DNA of 29,195 bases from Chloroflexota bacterium (GCA_016219235.1 JACRBO010000267.1:1-29195), one strand, 5' to 3'. Shown: positions 15,521 through 23,066, counted from the stretch's first letter. Notes: a model not told the origin generated them from the sequence alone. Numbers and translations are program-made.

Positions 15521-15585
15521 AGACCTCGGAGGTTTTCACCCGCCAGTGTGCCGCGGTTGACCGTCTCATGAAACCTCCGAGGTCT
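15521..15585. repeat. Inverted-repeat element with self-palindromic arms (family II, copy 2)
   Basis: AGACCTCGGAGGTTT (15521-15535) pairs perfectly with AAACCTCCGAGGTCT (15571-15585), enclosing 35 bases. The arm core ACCTCGGAGGT is itself a palindrome. It lies between the DUF1801 and methyltransferase genes, both minus strand. Confidence 0.75.
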
Positions 15586-15620
15586 TGACCGGCGATCAAC
15601 CGATGTTAGCCACACACTTT

Positions 15621-16037
15621 TTATTTATACAGGTCCTTCATGTGCTTCACCGACTGCTTCACCAGTTCCTTCAGCGTCGGCAGATCGACGTCGGCCAACC
15701 GGTTGATGTAGAGGCAGCCTTTGCCGGTCTTGTGCTTGCCCAGTTTCTTCAGCAGGCCGGCGTAGTCGCCCGCGCCCAGCATGAGGTAGAGCGTGAGATT
15801 TTGCTTGCGCGGTGAAAAGCCGACCAGCGGCCAGTCGCCTTCGCGCCCGCTGGCATACTTGTAGTGATAGCGGCCAAAGCCCACGATGCTGCTGCCCCAC
15901 ATCTGCGGCTCGGAACGAGTGACCTGTTTCATCAACTTTGAGACGGCGAAGGCGTCCGCCCGTTTCTGCTCGTCGGGGATGGTGTTTAGAAAATCTTCGA
16001 CACTCTGGTCGGTGGGTTTCGTTTTCAACTCGGCCAT
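15621..16037 (-). CDS. DUF1801 domain protein
   Basis: A protein of 138 residues with the DUF1801 pattern: AELKTKPTDQSVEDFLNTIPDEQKRADAF, then MWGSSIVGFGRYHYKYASGREGDWPLVGFSPRKQNLTLYL, and KHKTGKGCLYINRLADVDLPTLKELV. The family belongs to a small alpha/beta fold related to YdhG/YjbR-type proteins, with no established function. ATG 16037 is preceded by GGGAGGA; the longer frame would overlap the hydrolase gene upstream. It is the last gene of a tight minus-strand set (GlcG-like, YciI, hydrolase, DUF1801). Confidence 0.8.
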   Translation of the reverse strand: MAELKTKPTDQSVEDFLNTIPDEQKRADAFAVSKLMKQVTRSEPQMWGSSIVGFGRYHYKYASGREGDWPLVGFSPRKQNLTLYLMLGAGDYAGLLKKLGKHKTGKGCLYINRLADVDLPTLKELVKQSVKHMKDLYK

Positions 16038-16060
16038 GATTGTCCTCCCTCTGGATGTGG

Positions 16061-16936
16061 CTAAAGTCCGCTCGATTTGAAAAACTCGATCACGCGCTGC
16101 TCGTATTCGTCTGGATACTGACTGAATGCGCCCGTGTGCAGCGTATCCTGCGCTACCCACAACGCGGCCCGCGCCCCGATGGTATCGCCAAACAACTCGT
16201 TGAAGGCGACTTCCAGTTCATCGGCTCCGGCGGCGATCAACAAGAACCGAGTGTCCGTTGCGCCTTGCATGGATGCCAACAGCGGCTTGGGCGGCGTCTC
16301 GCCCGTCAAGACTTGCACGGCGGCATACATCACGCGCGCGGTGAAGTTGCGATACAAGGGCTGCTCGGCGGGCAGGGCGGTCAGTTCCTCGATGCAGCGC
16401 TGCGTCGCGCCGTCGGCGATGATGGCCTTGAGCACCGGATACGCTGAGGCGGCACCGAGTAGCACTTCGCCGCCCAGCGACAAGCCCAACCCGCCGATCG
16501 ATGTCACGTCGCTTTGAGATTGAAGATACGCCACCGCCGCGCCAACATCGCGCGTGCCCTGCCAGCCAAAGCGATTGCTGGCGCTGGCGCTCTCACCATG
16601 CCCACGCAGATCGATCGCCAGTACGCCGTAGCCATGGCGTATCAGCATCTCCGCGTAGCCGCGCACGGTCTCACGCGAGCCGCCTGCGCCGTGAATGAGG
16701 ATGATGGCCGCGCCGTTCATCGGCGGCGCATACCAGGCCGCTAACGATACGCCGTCCTCGGTGTTGAGCGTGATCGCCTGAAAACCGATCGGGGGTGCGC
16801 CCACCGCCGATTTGAGCGGCGCAACCGCAGCCGCCCCCAGCCCGATCGGCAGAGCAATGTACAGCACGACGATCGCAGCGACCAGCAGTAAGATGATCCA
16901 GCGCAACAGCCGTTTGAGACGCGGTCTGGACTTCAT
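16061..16936 (-). CDS. Membrane-anchored alpha/beta hydrolase
   Basis: A protein of 291 residues from ATG 16936. A basic N-terminus (MKSRPRLKRLLR) precedes one membrane segment (WIILLLVAAIVVLYIALPIGL), so the catalytic domain is probably held at the outer face of the membrane. The oxyanion motif is LIHGAGGSRET, the nucleophile elbow is GLGLSLGG (Ser), the acid probably lies near FLLIAAGADELE, and the catalytic His is in QDTLHTGAF. The closest type is esterase/peptidase-like BEM46/YfhR hydrolases. The ATG lies four bases after the YciI stop, suggesting translational coupling; a GTG at 16954 is an alternative start that overlaps the YciI gene. Confidence 0.8.
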   Translation of the reverse strand: MKSRPRLKRLLRWIILLLVAAIVVLYIALPIGLGAAAVAPLKSAVGAPPIGFQAITLNTEDGVSLAAWYAPPMNGAAIILIHGAGGSRETVRGYAEMLIRHGYGVLAIDLRGHGESASASNRFGWQGTRDVGAAVAYLQSQSDVTSIGGLGLSLGGEVLLGAASAYPVLKAIIADGATQRCIEELTALPAEQPLYRNFTARVMYAAVQVLTGETPPKPLLASMQGATDTRFLLIAAGADELEVAFNELFGDTIGARAALWVAQDTLHTGAFSQYPDEYEQRVIEFFKSSGL

Positions 16937-16940
16937 GCGC

Positions 16941-17249
16941 TCAGACGTCCACACGCACGGGCGTACTCGCCTGATCGCCGACGACCGTCAGCCACGGTCG
17001 CACATGCCAGCGCACCACCACTCCGTTCAGCACATACGGATCGACCCGCGCAAACTTCGCGGCCACCTCGGGCGAGTCGCCCTGAAACAGCAAGATCGCG
17101 CCGTCGATCGGATCGCCCAGCGCGCCACCGAGGATGAGTTCGCCGCGCTCGTGCGCCTGCCACGCCAGCGTCAAATGCGCGTCGCGATATTGGCCGCGCC
17201 GTGCCAGGTAGTCGGGCGCGGTGTCGTAGATGAGCAAGTAGTGTTGCAT
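16941..17249 (-). CDS. YciI family protein
   Basis: A protein of 102 residues. It has the YCII-fold features YLLIYDTAPDYLARRGQYRDAHLTLAWQAHERGELILGGALGDP and ILLFQGDSPEVAAKFARVDPYVLNGVV. The His in the first part and the Asp in DPYV are the conserved pair discussed as a possible active site in this family. The function is not established; members are ferredoxin-like-fold dehydratase or chlorolyase-like proteins. AAGGAG precedes the ATG. It begins 13 bases after the GlcG-like gene and is followed within 4 bases by the hydrolase, so an operon is likely. Confidence 0.85.
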   Translation of the reverse strand: MQHYLLIYDTAPDYLARRGQYRDAHLTLAWQAHERGELILGGALGDPIDGAILLFQGDSPEVAAKFARVDPYVLNGVVVRWHVRPWLTVVGDQASTPVRVDV

Positions 17250-17262
17250 GGTTTCTCCTTCG

Positions 17263-17691
17263 TCATTCTGCCAGCCAGCGTTCGAACGCGGCCACGCCCA
17301 CCGCCGCGATCTGTGCGTCCTGCGGTGATTGCACGCCGCTCACCCCGATAGCGCCAACGGCGCGGCCATCGATCATGAGTGGAATGCCGCCCTCAACGGG
17401 CAGAATTTCGCGTAATCCCAAAACCGGCAGTGTCCCGCCCAGGATCAGATCCTGGTGAAACTTCGTCGGCCGCCGGTAGTTGGCCGAATGAACGGCCTTC
17501 GCGATCGCAACCTCGACGCTGGAATTGGCCGTATCGTTCATGCGGGCGAAATAGAGCAGCCGGCCGGCGTCATCGACCAGTGCGATGGATACTGACCACG
17601 CGTTGGTGCGCGCTTCGGCTTCGGCCGCGGTGGCAATGGCCTTCGCGACTTCGAGCGTGAGGCATGGTTTTTGTTGGAGTAGATTGGGCAA
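17263..17691 (-). CDS. GlcG/HbpS-like (DUF336) protein
   Basis: A protein of 142 residues. The family pattern is clear: LTLEVAKAIATAAEAEARTNAWSVSIALVDDAGRLLYFARMNDT, then AIAKAVHSANYRRPT, GLREILPVEGGIPLMIDGRAVGAIGVSGV, ending AAVGVAAFERWL. Relatives include the GlcG accessory protein of glycolate loci and the haem-binding HbpS; the true role here is unknown. I infer a TTG start at 17691 because AAGGAG lies seven bases upstream and the conserved part begins right after; the longer frame contains unrelated sequence. First gene of the four-gene set. Confidence 0.8.
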   Translation of the reverse strand: MPNLLQQKPCLTLEVAKAIATAAEAEARTNAWSVSIALVDDAGRLLYFARMNDTANSSVEVAIAKAVHSANYRRPTKFHQDLILGGTLPVLGLREILPVEGGIPLMIDGRAVGAIGVSGVQSPQDAQIAAVGVAAFERWLAE

Positions 17692-17737
17692 TGAGAATCT
17701 CCTTGCTGGCGTTGCGATGAGGGTGCAGTGTATGCCT

Positions 17738-18238
17738 TCAACTATCGGGTTCCGTGCGATCGCTCTTCCACTGCTTGATGATTTTTGGTTGGCGGTATTC
17801 CCCGGGCCATAGGTAGACAGTGTACAGATCGTTGGCTGGTTCCCATTCCGTCGTGATCGTCTCAATACCGGCTGCTAAAGAAAGCACGTGATACACACCG
17901 GCGGGGAGTTCGATTCGGGATGCATCCGGTTGATAATCTGTGCAGCACATGATTATGAGTCTTCCAGAAGGTAATTTAATTGATGCCTCAACGACATGAT
18001 CATATTTCGTGAGGTCGATCTCAGGGTCGGCATCCGCCAATTTGATCTCAACTTCGACATTCACGTTGCGAAAGGTGCCTGGACAAATGGCCTCTTTGCC
18101 AACAGCCAGCAACTGTTTCAGTGCTACATCGGTCCAGATCGTTGAGAAATCGTCAGTGGAGTTCTCGTCCATGACAATGAATTGGAAGTAGTCAGCGAAG
18201 ATGGTAAACCGATGTGTCGATGGCATACAGACATCCAA
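17738..18238 (-). CDS. ComJ-like small protein (tentative)
   Basis: A protein of 166 residues, no signal peptide. The pattern FADYFQFIVMDENS, then IWTDVALKQLLAVGKEAICPGTFRNVNVEVEIKL, resembles the ComJ/Nin family, whose Bacillus member inhibits the competence nuclease NucA (shared features: aromatic-QF strand, WTD-A helix, GxI, then RN and a strand). The similarity is short and read by eye. No nuclease gene is adjacent, so an inhibitor or immunity role is only an idea. Start is ATG 18238 or the in-frame ATG 12 bases later. It is followed 46 bases later by the GlcG-like gene. Confidence 0.5.
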   Translation of the reverse strand: MDVCMPSTHRFTIFADYFQFIVMDENSTDDFSTIWTDVALKQLLAVGKEAICPGTFRNVNVEVEIKLADADPEIDLTKYDHVVEASIKLPSGRLIIMCCTDYQPDASRIELPAGVYHVLSLAAGIETITTEWEPANDLYTVYLWPGEYRQPKIIKQWKSDRTEPDS

Positions 18239-18255
18239 TTCTAGTTTCGCCGCAA

Positions 18256-18984
18256 CTACGGCCCCGGTGGAAACTGCCCCGTTCCGTTCACCGTGCCGTT
18301 TTCGATGAAAGGGATGCCGCTATCGGTGAGCGTGTTGCCATACATATCCGTCACGCGAAAAGTGTACGGTCCCACGCCCATGCCGGGATTCGTCTGCACG
18401 AAGTAATTGTAATCGACGCGCGGCACGGTGATCCACGCGCCGCCATTCCAATACTCAAACTTCACGATGGGGTTGCAGTGATTGCGAATCTGCACGGCCG
18501 ACCACCATTGATTACTGCCGTCTTTGAAGTGATAGGCAATCGGGCCGGAGATGGCCGGGCTGACCACCCGCCACGTAATCGGCACGCGGCCCAGCGGCAC
18601 ATCGTCGATCAGCGCGAACGCTTGCAAACTCAGATCGAGGTGACCGGCCAGACACTCCGGGCACAGATCGACAATCCGAACGGTGATTGTGCCCTTGCGG
18701 CCATAGACCTGCACGTACGCGCCGCAATACGCGGCGTGATTGTACTCTTCGGCATTCATCGCCGCCACCATCAAATCGTTGGGCGATGGATCGAAGCCGC
18801 ACGCGCCTGATCCGTCGGCGTAGTAGTAGGTGGCGATGCCGGTATGCAACGGATTGAGTCTGGTGCTGCTGACAAGCGGCAGATAGACGAAGAAATCGTC
18901 TTGAGGGTCAGCGCGACCGATCGGGGTGGCGGCGCTTAACGCAATCACGAGCGCGATGATAGCCACAAATGTGCGGTGTGTCAT
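18256..18984 (-). CDS. Secreted bacterial expansin (EXLX1-like)
   Basis: A protein of 242 residues with a signal peptide (1-25, cleavage near GRA) and the post-signal motif FFVYLPLVSS. Domain 1 (about 48-140) is a double-psi barrel: TGIATYYYADGSGACGF, MVAAMN, and VDLCPEC with the expansin Asp at 106. Domain 2 (about 145-235) is CBM63-like and keeps the cellulose-binding aromatics Trp160, Trp161 and Tyr192 (GSNQWWSAVQIRNH, DYNYF, then VTDMYGN and SGIPF), matching Bacillus EXLX1 closely. Expansins loosen cellulose-rich walls without hydrolysis. Cys pairs (ACG, YCG, CPEC), absent from the Bacillus protein as I recall it, suggest disulfides. The promoter suggests a leaderless mRNA. Confidence 0.88.
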   Translation of the reverse strand: MTHRTFVAIIALVIALSAATPIGRADPQDDFFVYLPLVSSTRLNPLHTGIATYYYADGSGACGFDPSPNDLMVAAMNAEEYNHAAYCGAYVQVYGRKGTITVRIVDLCPECLAGHLDLSLQAFALIDDVPLGRVPITWRVVSPAISGPIAYHFKDGSNQWWSAVQIRNHCNPIVKFEYWNGGAWITVPRVDYNYFVQTNPGMGVGPYTFRVTDMYGNTLTDSGIPFIENGTVNGTGQFPPGP

Positions 18985-18990
18985 GACTCG

Positions 18991-18996
18991 ATTATA
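18991..18996 (-). promoter_or_regulatory. -10 box placed for a leaderless expansin transcript
   Basis: On the minus strand TATAAT ends six bases before the ATG at 18984, so transcription would begin at or next to the A of the start codon. No Shine-Dalgarno fits in the gap. The -35 is not recognisable. Confidence 0.5.
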
Positions 18997-19024
18997 CCGT
19001 CTGGCCCGAGCGGCCCGCGCAAGA

Positions 19025-19501
19025 TTACGGGGTGATTTTCTTAGCCATGTGAAGGTCGGTCACCCTGTAGCCCATCTTTTCATACAGGGCGATGGCGGTT
19101 GGGTTGTGCCCGAAAACGTGGAGTGAAATAGACTCAACGCCCATACCCGCGGCCTGCCCGTCAAGCGCGGCCAGTGCCTGGCGGCCATAGCCTTGTCCAC
19201 GGTGTGCTTCATCGATTATGAAGTCGTAGATGAAGGCAGTCCGATGTGTGCCCTTGCTGGTCACTGCAAACCACAACATCCCGATTTTCAGGTCCGCTGG
19301 CGTGTCTTCGATTGAGAATAGATATTGGTCTTTGGAGGCTACACCATCGGGCAGGAGGTGCTTGAACTCCTGCGCGGATTTCTGATGCGCTTCTTCGGGC
19401 AGCCAGTTGCCCGCTAATACATGCTCCTGCGCATAATCATCCACCGCCAGCGCCAGGTACACTTGAAACTCAGCATTCGTCATCGGAACTAATCGCACCA
19501 T
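19025..19501 (-). CDS. GNAT family N-acetyltransferase
   Basis: A protein of 158 residues. An N-terminal helix region (MTNAEFQVYLALAVDDYAQEHV) is followed by IGMLWFAV, the core strand FIYDFIIDEAHRGQGYGRQAL with the acetyl-CoA loop RGQGYG (about residues 107-112), and NPTAIALYEKMGYRVTDLHMAKKI. This is the usual order of the GNAT fold, similar to amino-glycoside/peptide acetyltransferases annotated without substrate. GGAG lies 12 bases before ATG 19501, a little far; Met7 is another possible start. It is separated from aspartase by 27 bases. Confidence 0.85.
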   Translation of the reverse strand: MVRLVPMTNAEFQVYLALAVDDYAQEHVLAGNWLPEEAHQKSAQEFKHLLPDGVASKDQYLFSIEDTPADLKIGMLWFAVTSKGTHRTAFIYDFIIDEAHRGQGYGRQALAALDGQAAGMGVESISLHVFGHNPTAIALYEKMGYRVTDLHMAKKITP

Positions 19502-19528
19502 GATCGATCAATTCTCCGTCTATTGGCG

Positions 19529-20977
19529 TTATCCGCCCACACCATGAATTCCACTCTCGGTCAGCGAGCGCACGTCGCCGAGGATAGCATCGATTTCGTC
19601 AATTGTCACGGGTTGGCCGTTGTCCTTGTTGACCAACTCGCCTACCGTGATCTGCTCCACGCACACTTCACGAATCGTGATGTTGCGCGCCATCGCCGCT
19701 TTCGCAATCTCTGCGCCCTTTGAGTAGCCGATCAACGGATTGAGCGCCGTCACCAGAATCGCGTTTTTCGCCAGCCAGCCGGTGGCTTTATCGGGATTTG
19801 CCTTCAACCCGATCACACAGTCGTCCGTAAAGGCATTCACCGACCCGATGACGACTTGCATCATCTCGAACAGATCGTGCGCGATGATGGGCATCATCAC
19901 GTTGAGTTCCAGTTGCCCGGCCTGCGCGGCTAACGTTACGGTGAGGTCATTTCCTAGAACGTGAAACATCGCCATGTCCAGCATCTCCGCCAACACCGGA
20001 TTGACCTTCCCCGGCATGATGGATGATCCCGGCTGCACGGCGGGCAGGCGGAGTTCGTCGAGACCGGTGGCCGGGCCTGATGACAACAAACGGAAGTCGT
20101 TGGCGATGCGGATCAAGTCTTGCGCCAACGTGCGAATCGCGCCTGAGAAGAACACCGCATCCGAATGAGCCTGCATCGACTCGAACAGATCGTCGGATTC
20201 GTAGAGCACCAGACCGGTCAGGGCGCTTAGTTTCTTGATCATCAGCGCATGATAGTCAGGATGCGCGTTCAGGCCCGTTCCCGTCGCCGTCCCGCCGATG
20301 CCCAATCGCCGCAGCCCGTCGGCGGCCAGCGCGATTTTCCCTCGATCACGTCGCACGGTCTTCGCGTATGCGCCAAACTCCTGCCCTAAGCGAACGGGTA
20401 CGGCGTCCTGCAAATGGGTGCGCCCCGATTTCACCACGCTATCGAACTCAACGGACCTGGCCGCCAGGGCCGCCGCCAACCGATCGAGTGCGCCGAGCAT
20501 TTCGTCCAATCGCCACAACACGCCCAATCGAATCGCCGTCGGAATCGTGTCATTGGTGGATTGCGCCATGTTGACGTGATCGTTGGGGCTGACGAGTTTG
20601 TAGTTGGCGCGTTGGCCGCCCAGCAACTCGATCGCGCGATTGGCGATCACTTCGTTGGTGTTCATGTTGTGGCTGGTGCCCGCGCCCGCCTGAAACGGAT
20701 CGACGCGAAATTGATCGTCCCACTGGCCGTCGATGACTTCCTGCGCGGCGCGGATGATGGCGTTGGCGATGCCGCTCTCCAGCAATCCCAGATCACGATT
20801 GACCTCGGCGGCGGCGCGCTTGATGGTCGCCATGCTCCAGATGAAGGCCCGCCACGGCCGCAGCCCGCTGATGGCGAAGTTGTTGATAGCCCGCTGCGTC
20901 TGTGCGCCGAAGTACGCCTCGCCCGGTACGCGCACCTCGCCCAGCGAATCTTTCTCGATGCGGTGCTGGTCGGTCAT
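19529..20977 (-). CDS. aspA: Aspartate ammonia-lyase (aspartase/fumarase superfamily)
   Basis: A protein of 482 residues; it would convert L-aspartate to fumarate and ammonia. The superfamily signature GSSIMPGKVNPV (317-328, catalytic Ser) is intact. AGAGTSHNMNTNEVIANRA (97-115) and SPNDHVNMAQSTND (130-143) fit aspartase rather than class II fumarase, which usually has GSGTQSNMN and NDDVN-SQSSND. GTATGTGLN and TGLDELRLPAVQPG are also present. The start ATG 20977 follows AGGGGG; the longer frame runs into an intergenic repeat. Fumarase activity is the main alternative. Confidence 0.82.
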   Translation of the reverse strand: MTDQHRIEKDSLGEVRVPGEAYFGAQTQRAINNFAISGLRPWRAFIWSMATIKRAAAEVNRDLGLLESGIANAIIRAAQEVIDGQWDDQFRVDPFQAGAGTSHNMNTNEVIANRAIELLGGQRANYKLVSPNDHVNMAQSTNDTIPTAIRLGVLWRLDEMLGALDRLAAALAARSVEFDSVVKSGRTHLQDAVPVRLGQEFGAYAKTVRRDRGKIALAADGLRRLGIGGTATGTGLNAHPDYHALMIKKLSALTGLVLYESDDLFESMQAHSDAVFFSGAIRTLAQDLIRIANDFRLLSSGPATGLDELRLPAVQPGSSIMPGKVNPVLAEMLDMAMFHVLGNDLTVTLAAQAGQLELNVMMPIIAHDLFEMMQVVIGSVNAFTDDCVIGLKANPDKATGWLAKNAILVTALNPLIGYSKGAEIAKAAMARNITIREVCVEQITVGELVNKDNGQPVTIDEIDAILGDVRSLTESGIHGVGG

Positions 20978-20996
20978 TTTGCCCCCTAAAGAAATA

Positions 20997-21061
20997 GGAC
21001 ACAGATTACACTGATTGCACAGATAAATTACCTGTCTGTGACGTCTGTGTAAGCCGTGTCC
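20997..21061. repeat. Dispersed inverted repeat of the GGACACAGATTACAC type
   Basis: GGACACAGATTACAC (20997-21011) and GTGTAAGCCGTGTCC (21047-21061) pair with two mismatches. CACAGA (21018-21023) pairs with TCTGTG (21035-21040) inside. Close relatives of this ACACAGATTACACAG repeat are scattered in many bacterial genomes. It lies between hicA and the aspartase gene. Confidence 0.65.
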
Positions 21062-21078
21062 CAACCGAGTGAATTCGG

Positions 21079-21282
21079 CTAAAGGTCGTCTCTGGATAAC
21101 CCTGCTTGTTTCAGAATCGCCAGTAAAGTGCCCTTTGGTAAATCTCGCCGGTGATAAGGCACCACGACCCGTTTGCCGGTCGTGGCACTGTAGTACACCC
21201 GGTGGCTGCCGCGTTGATGATCGAGTACGAAGCCGTTGTCGAGCAAGACGCGGATGACTTCGTCGGCAGTCAAAGCGGGCAA
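21079..21282 (-). CDS. hicA: HicA-family mRNA interferase toxin
   Basis: A protein of 67 residues with the HicA dsRBD-like fold: MPALTADEVIRVLLDNGFVLDHQRGSHRVYY, then KRVVVPYHRRDLPKGTLLAILKQAGLS. The catalytic His in GSH (about residue 27) is present, so the toxin looks active. HicA cleaves mRNA independently of translation. It starts one base after the hicB stop, so the two are translationally coupled. In this arrangement the antitoxin is first, the reverse of the Escherichia coli order but common elsewhere. Confidence 0.88.
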   Translation of the reverse strand: MPALTADEVIRVLLDNGFVLDHQRGSHRVYYSATTGKRVVVPYHRRDLPKGTLLAILKQAGLSRDDL

Positions 21283-21283
21283 C

Positions 21284-21523
21284 TTAGGTATATTCGAGGT
21301 TCAGCACGCCTTCGAAGGTCTGGCTGTCATCGACGATGGCCTCGCCGTGCTGACTCTGGCTTTCCAGATAAGCCGTAATTGCCTCTTTCGCCATCTTGAA
21401 CGCCTCTTCTCGATTCTCACCGTAGGTGACGCAGCCCGGCAAGGTGGGTACACTTACCGTGTAGCCGCCTTCCGGCTCCTCTTTCAAGACAATCCGATAA
21501 GTTAGTGTGCGTTTGGGAGTCAT
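21284..21523 (-). CDS. hicB: HicB-family antitoxin
   Basis: A protein of 79 residues. The partial RNase-H-like HicB fold is seen in LTYRIVLKEEPEGGYTVSVPTLPGCVTYGENREEAFKMAKEAITAYLES, the classical HicB signature. It lacks an added C-terminal DNA-binding domain, as in many short HicB proteins, so autoregulation through HicB alone is doubtful. AGAGGTG precedes the start; Met1 could be either of two adjacent ATG codons (21526 or 21523). It neutralises the HicA toxin encoded next. Confidence 0.87.
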   Translation of the reverse strand: MTPKRTLTYRIVLKEEPEGGYTVSVPTLPGCVTYGENREEAFKMAKEAITAYLESQSQHGEAIVDDSQTFEGVLNLEYT

Positions 21524-21678
21524 CATTTCACCTCTCGACAGTCAGGTGCGCTACTGTGGATGTCAGGCTGATTCTATCGTATCCACGGTATCTGTGCAAC
21601 ACGCACTTGCACCCACTGATCCGCAGGGGGTGGCACAGTGCGGCGTGCGGTTCGGCGCTCCCGTCCGTGTCCGCAATG

Positions 21679-21744
21679 AGACCTGTCAGGTGTCGCACCC
21701 GGCGCCAGAACGTCACAACGCCACTTGCGACACCTGACAGGTCT
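21679..21744. repeat. Inverted-repeat element with self-palindromic arms (family II, copy 3)
   Basis: AGACCTGTCAGGTGTCGCA (21679-21697) pairs perfectly over 19 bp with 21726-21744. The core ACCTGTCAGGT is itself a palindrome. It stands in the gene-poor stretch 21524-21820 between hicB and the ferredoxin gene. The rest of that stretch (21524-21678) shows only an imperfect GC-rich inverted repeat around 21606-21648 and no gene. Confidence 0.78.
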
Positions 21745-21751
21745 ATGCCGG

Positions 21752-21793
21752 CCAAACAAAAAGAGGCAACCGGGACGAATCTCGATTGCCTCT
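21752..21793 (-). terminator. Intrinsic terminator of the ferredoxin gene
   Basis: On the minus strand AGAGGCAA (21793-21786) pairs with TTGCCTCT (21769-21762), and TTTTTGTTTGG follows. It begins 28 bases after the ferredoxin stop. This is the clearest gene-end terminator on the minus strand in the window. Confidence 0.8.
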
Positions 21794-21820
21794 CGAATTT
21801 CAGTTGACCCCAAAACCCAA

Positions 21821-22231
21821 TTACATGTCTTTCGCTTTGTAGCCGGGACCGTCGGTGAAGAACGCCTTGTTCAGTTCGGTGGCGGGGGTCAAGTCAATGA
21901 CGAAGCCCGCGCCGGGCGCTTTGGCATTCTCAACTTTGGCATGATGCCCGCCCACGTCGCCATCCAGGGCTTCACCGTCCGGCAGGTTGGCCTTCGTGTC
22001 GACGATATACTGGCCGGCCTTCATCGTGAAGGCGGTCGGCACTTCATCTTCGGGGAAGATGGCTTCGTACGGGCACTCGGGCACGCACGCGCCGCAGTCG
22101 ATGCAGGTGTCCGGATCGATATACAGCCACGGCCATTCAGACTCCGGCTTGCCGGGGATGATGCACTCCACCGGGCAAACGTCTACGCATGCCGTATCGC
22201 GCAAACACAAAGCGGTAATCGTGTGGGTCAT
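21821..22231 (-). CDS. Ferredoxin with two Fe-S cluster motifs (FdxA-like), extended C-terminus
   Basis: A protein of 136 residues. The first cluster motif [16 protein letters not shown] (9-24) and the second [17 protein letters not shown] (43-59) give the layout of 7Fe-type or 2[4Fe-4S] ferredoxins. A segment of about 75 residues follows that most FdxA proteins lack or replace ([42 protein letters not shown], then [14 protein letters not shown]). It may be a small extra domain. The protein should be a soluble electron carrier. It lies downstream of superoxide dismutase on the same strand, 140 bases apart, and ends in its own terminator. Confidence 0.82.
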   Translation of the reverse strand: MTHTITALCLRDTACVDVCPVECIIPGKPESEWPWLYIDPDTCIDCGACVPECPYEAIFPEDEVPTAFTMKAGQYIVDTKANLPDGEALDGDVGGHHAKVENAKAPGAGFVIDLTPATELNKAFFTDGPGYKAKDM

Positions 22232-22371
22232 TGTCGTCGCTCCAAAAGGGATTTTAGTTTTAGCCGATCGCGTCGGAAAAAGCCGCCGTCGGCAAAGTTA
22301 CCGTGAATTGGCCGTCGCCGCGCCCGCTGTCTGCGCGCTGCGTCCCCCGTGTCCTGCGCGCCGGACGGATG

Positions 22372-22983
22372 TTACTTCAACCTGGCAAACCGATCGGCGA
22401 CCGCCGCCCAGTTGACCACGTTCCACCATGCGTTCAGATAATCCGCGCGGCGATTTTGATACTTCAGATAATAGGCATGTTCCCACACATCCACACCCAG
22501 AATGGCCTTCTGGCCGCTCAGCACCGGGCTATCTTGATTGGGCGTGCTCAGCACCACCAACTTGCCGTCTTTATCAAAGACCAGCCACGCCCAGCCGGAG
22601 CCGAAGCGCGTCATGCCTGCGTTGTTGATCTTTTCCTTGAAGCCGTCAAAGCTGCCAAACGCCGACGCAATTGCCGCGCCCAGTTCGCCGCCCGGCGCGC
22701 CGCCCGCGTTAGGACCCATGATGCTCCAGAACAGCGTGTGGTTGTAGTGCCCGCCGCCGTTGTTGATGACCGCCTGGCGGATGCCATCCGGTACCTTGGC
22801 GATGTTCTTCAGCACATCTTCAACGGACAGGCTCTGCAAATCGGGCGCGCTGTCCAGCGCTTTGTTGAGGTTGGCCACATAGGCCGCGTGATGTTTGCCG
22901 TGGTGGATCTGCATCGTTTGCGTGTCGATCGACGGTTCCAACGCATCGTGCGCGTACGGCAGTGGGGCTAACTCGTGAGCCAT
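22372..22983 (-). CDS. sodA: Superoxide dismutase, Mn/Fe family
   Basis: A protein of 203 residues. Metal ligands fit the family: His27 in MQIHHGKHH, a His in [12 protein letters not shown], and Asp and His in [19 protein letters not shown]. The GGGHYNH loop and [18 protein letters not shown] favour the Mn or cambialistic type over strict Fe. It removes superoxide in the cytoplasm. A strong sigma-70-type promoter (23067-23095) lies about 80 bases upstream, and AAGGAG precedes the ATG. It is transcribed divergently from a DMT permease. Confidence 0.9.
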   Translation of the reverse strand: MAHELAPLPYAHDALEPSIDTQTMQIHHGKHHAAYVANLNKALDSAPDLQSLSVEDVLKNIAKVPDGIRQAVINNGGGHYNHTLFWSIMGPNAGGAPGGELGAAIASAFGSFDGFKEKINNAGMTRFGSGWAWLVFDKDGKLVVLSTPNQDSPVLSGQKAILGVDVWEHAYYLKYQNRRADYLNAWWNVVNWAAVADRFARLK

Positions 22984-23066
22984 TCTAAATGTTCTCCTTT
23001 TATTTTCCCTTGGGCTAATTTCGAGGAAGTTGATCGTGATTCAATCGGTGATAAACTTCTGGTTGG

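Noticed and set aside
21079..21526. Type II toxin-antitoxin pair as part of a larger defence island
   Set aside because: No restriction, CRISPR, Abi, retron or phage gene lies nearby; neighbours are housekeeping metabolic genes.
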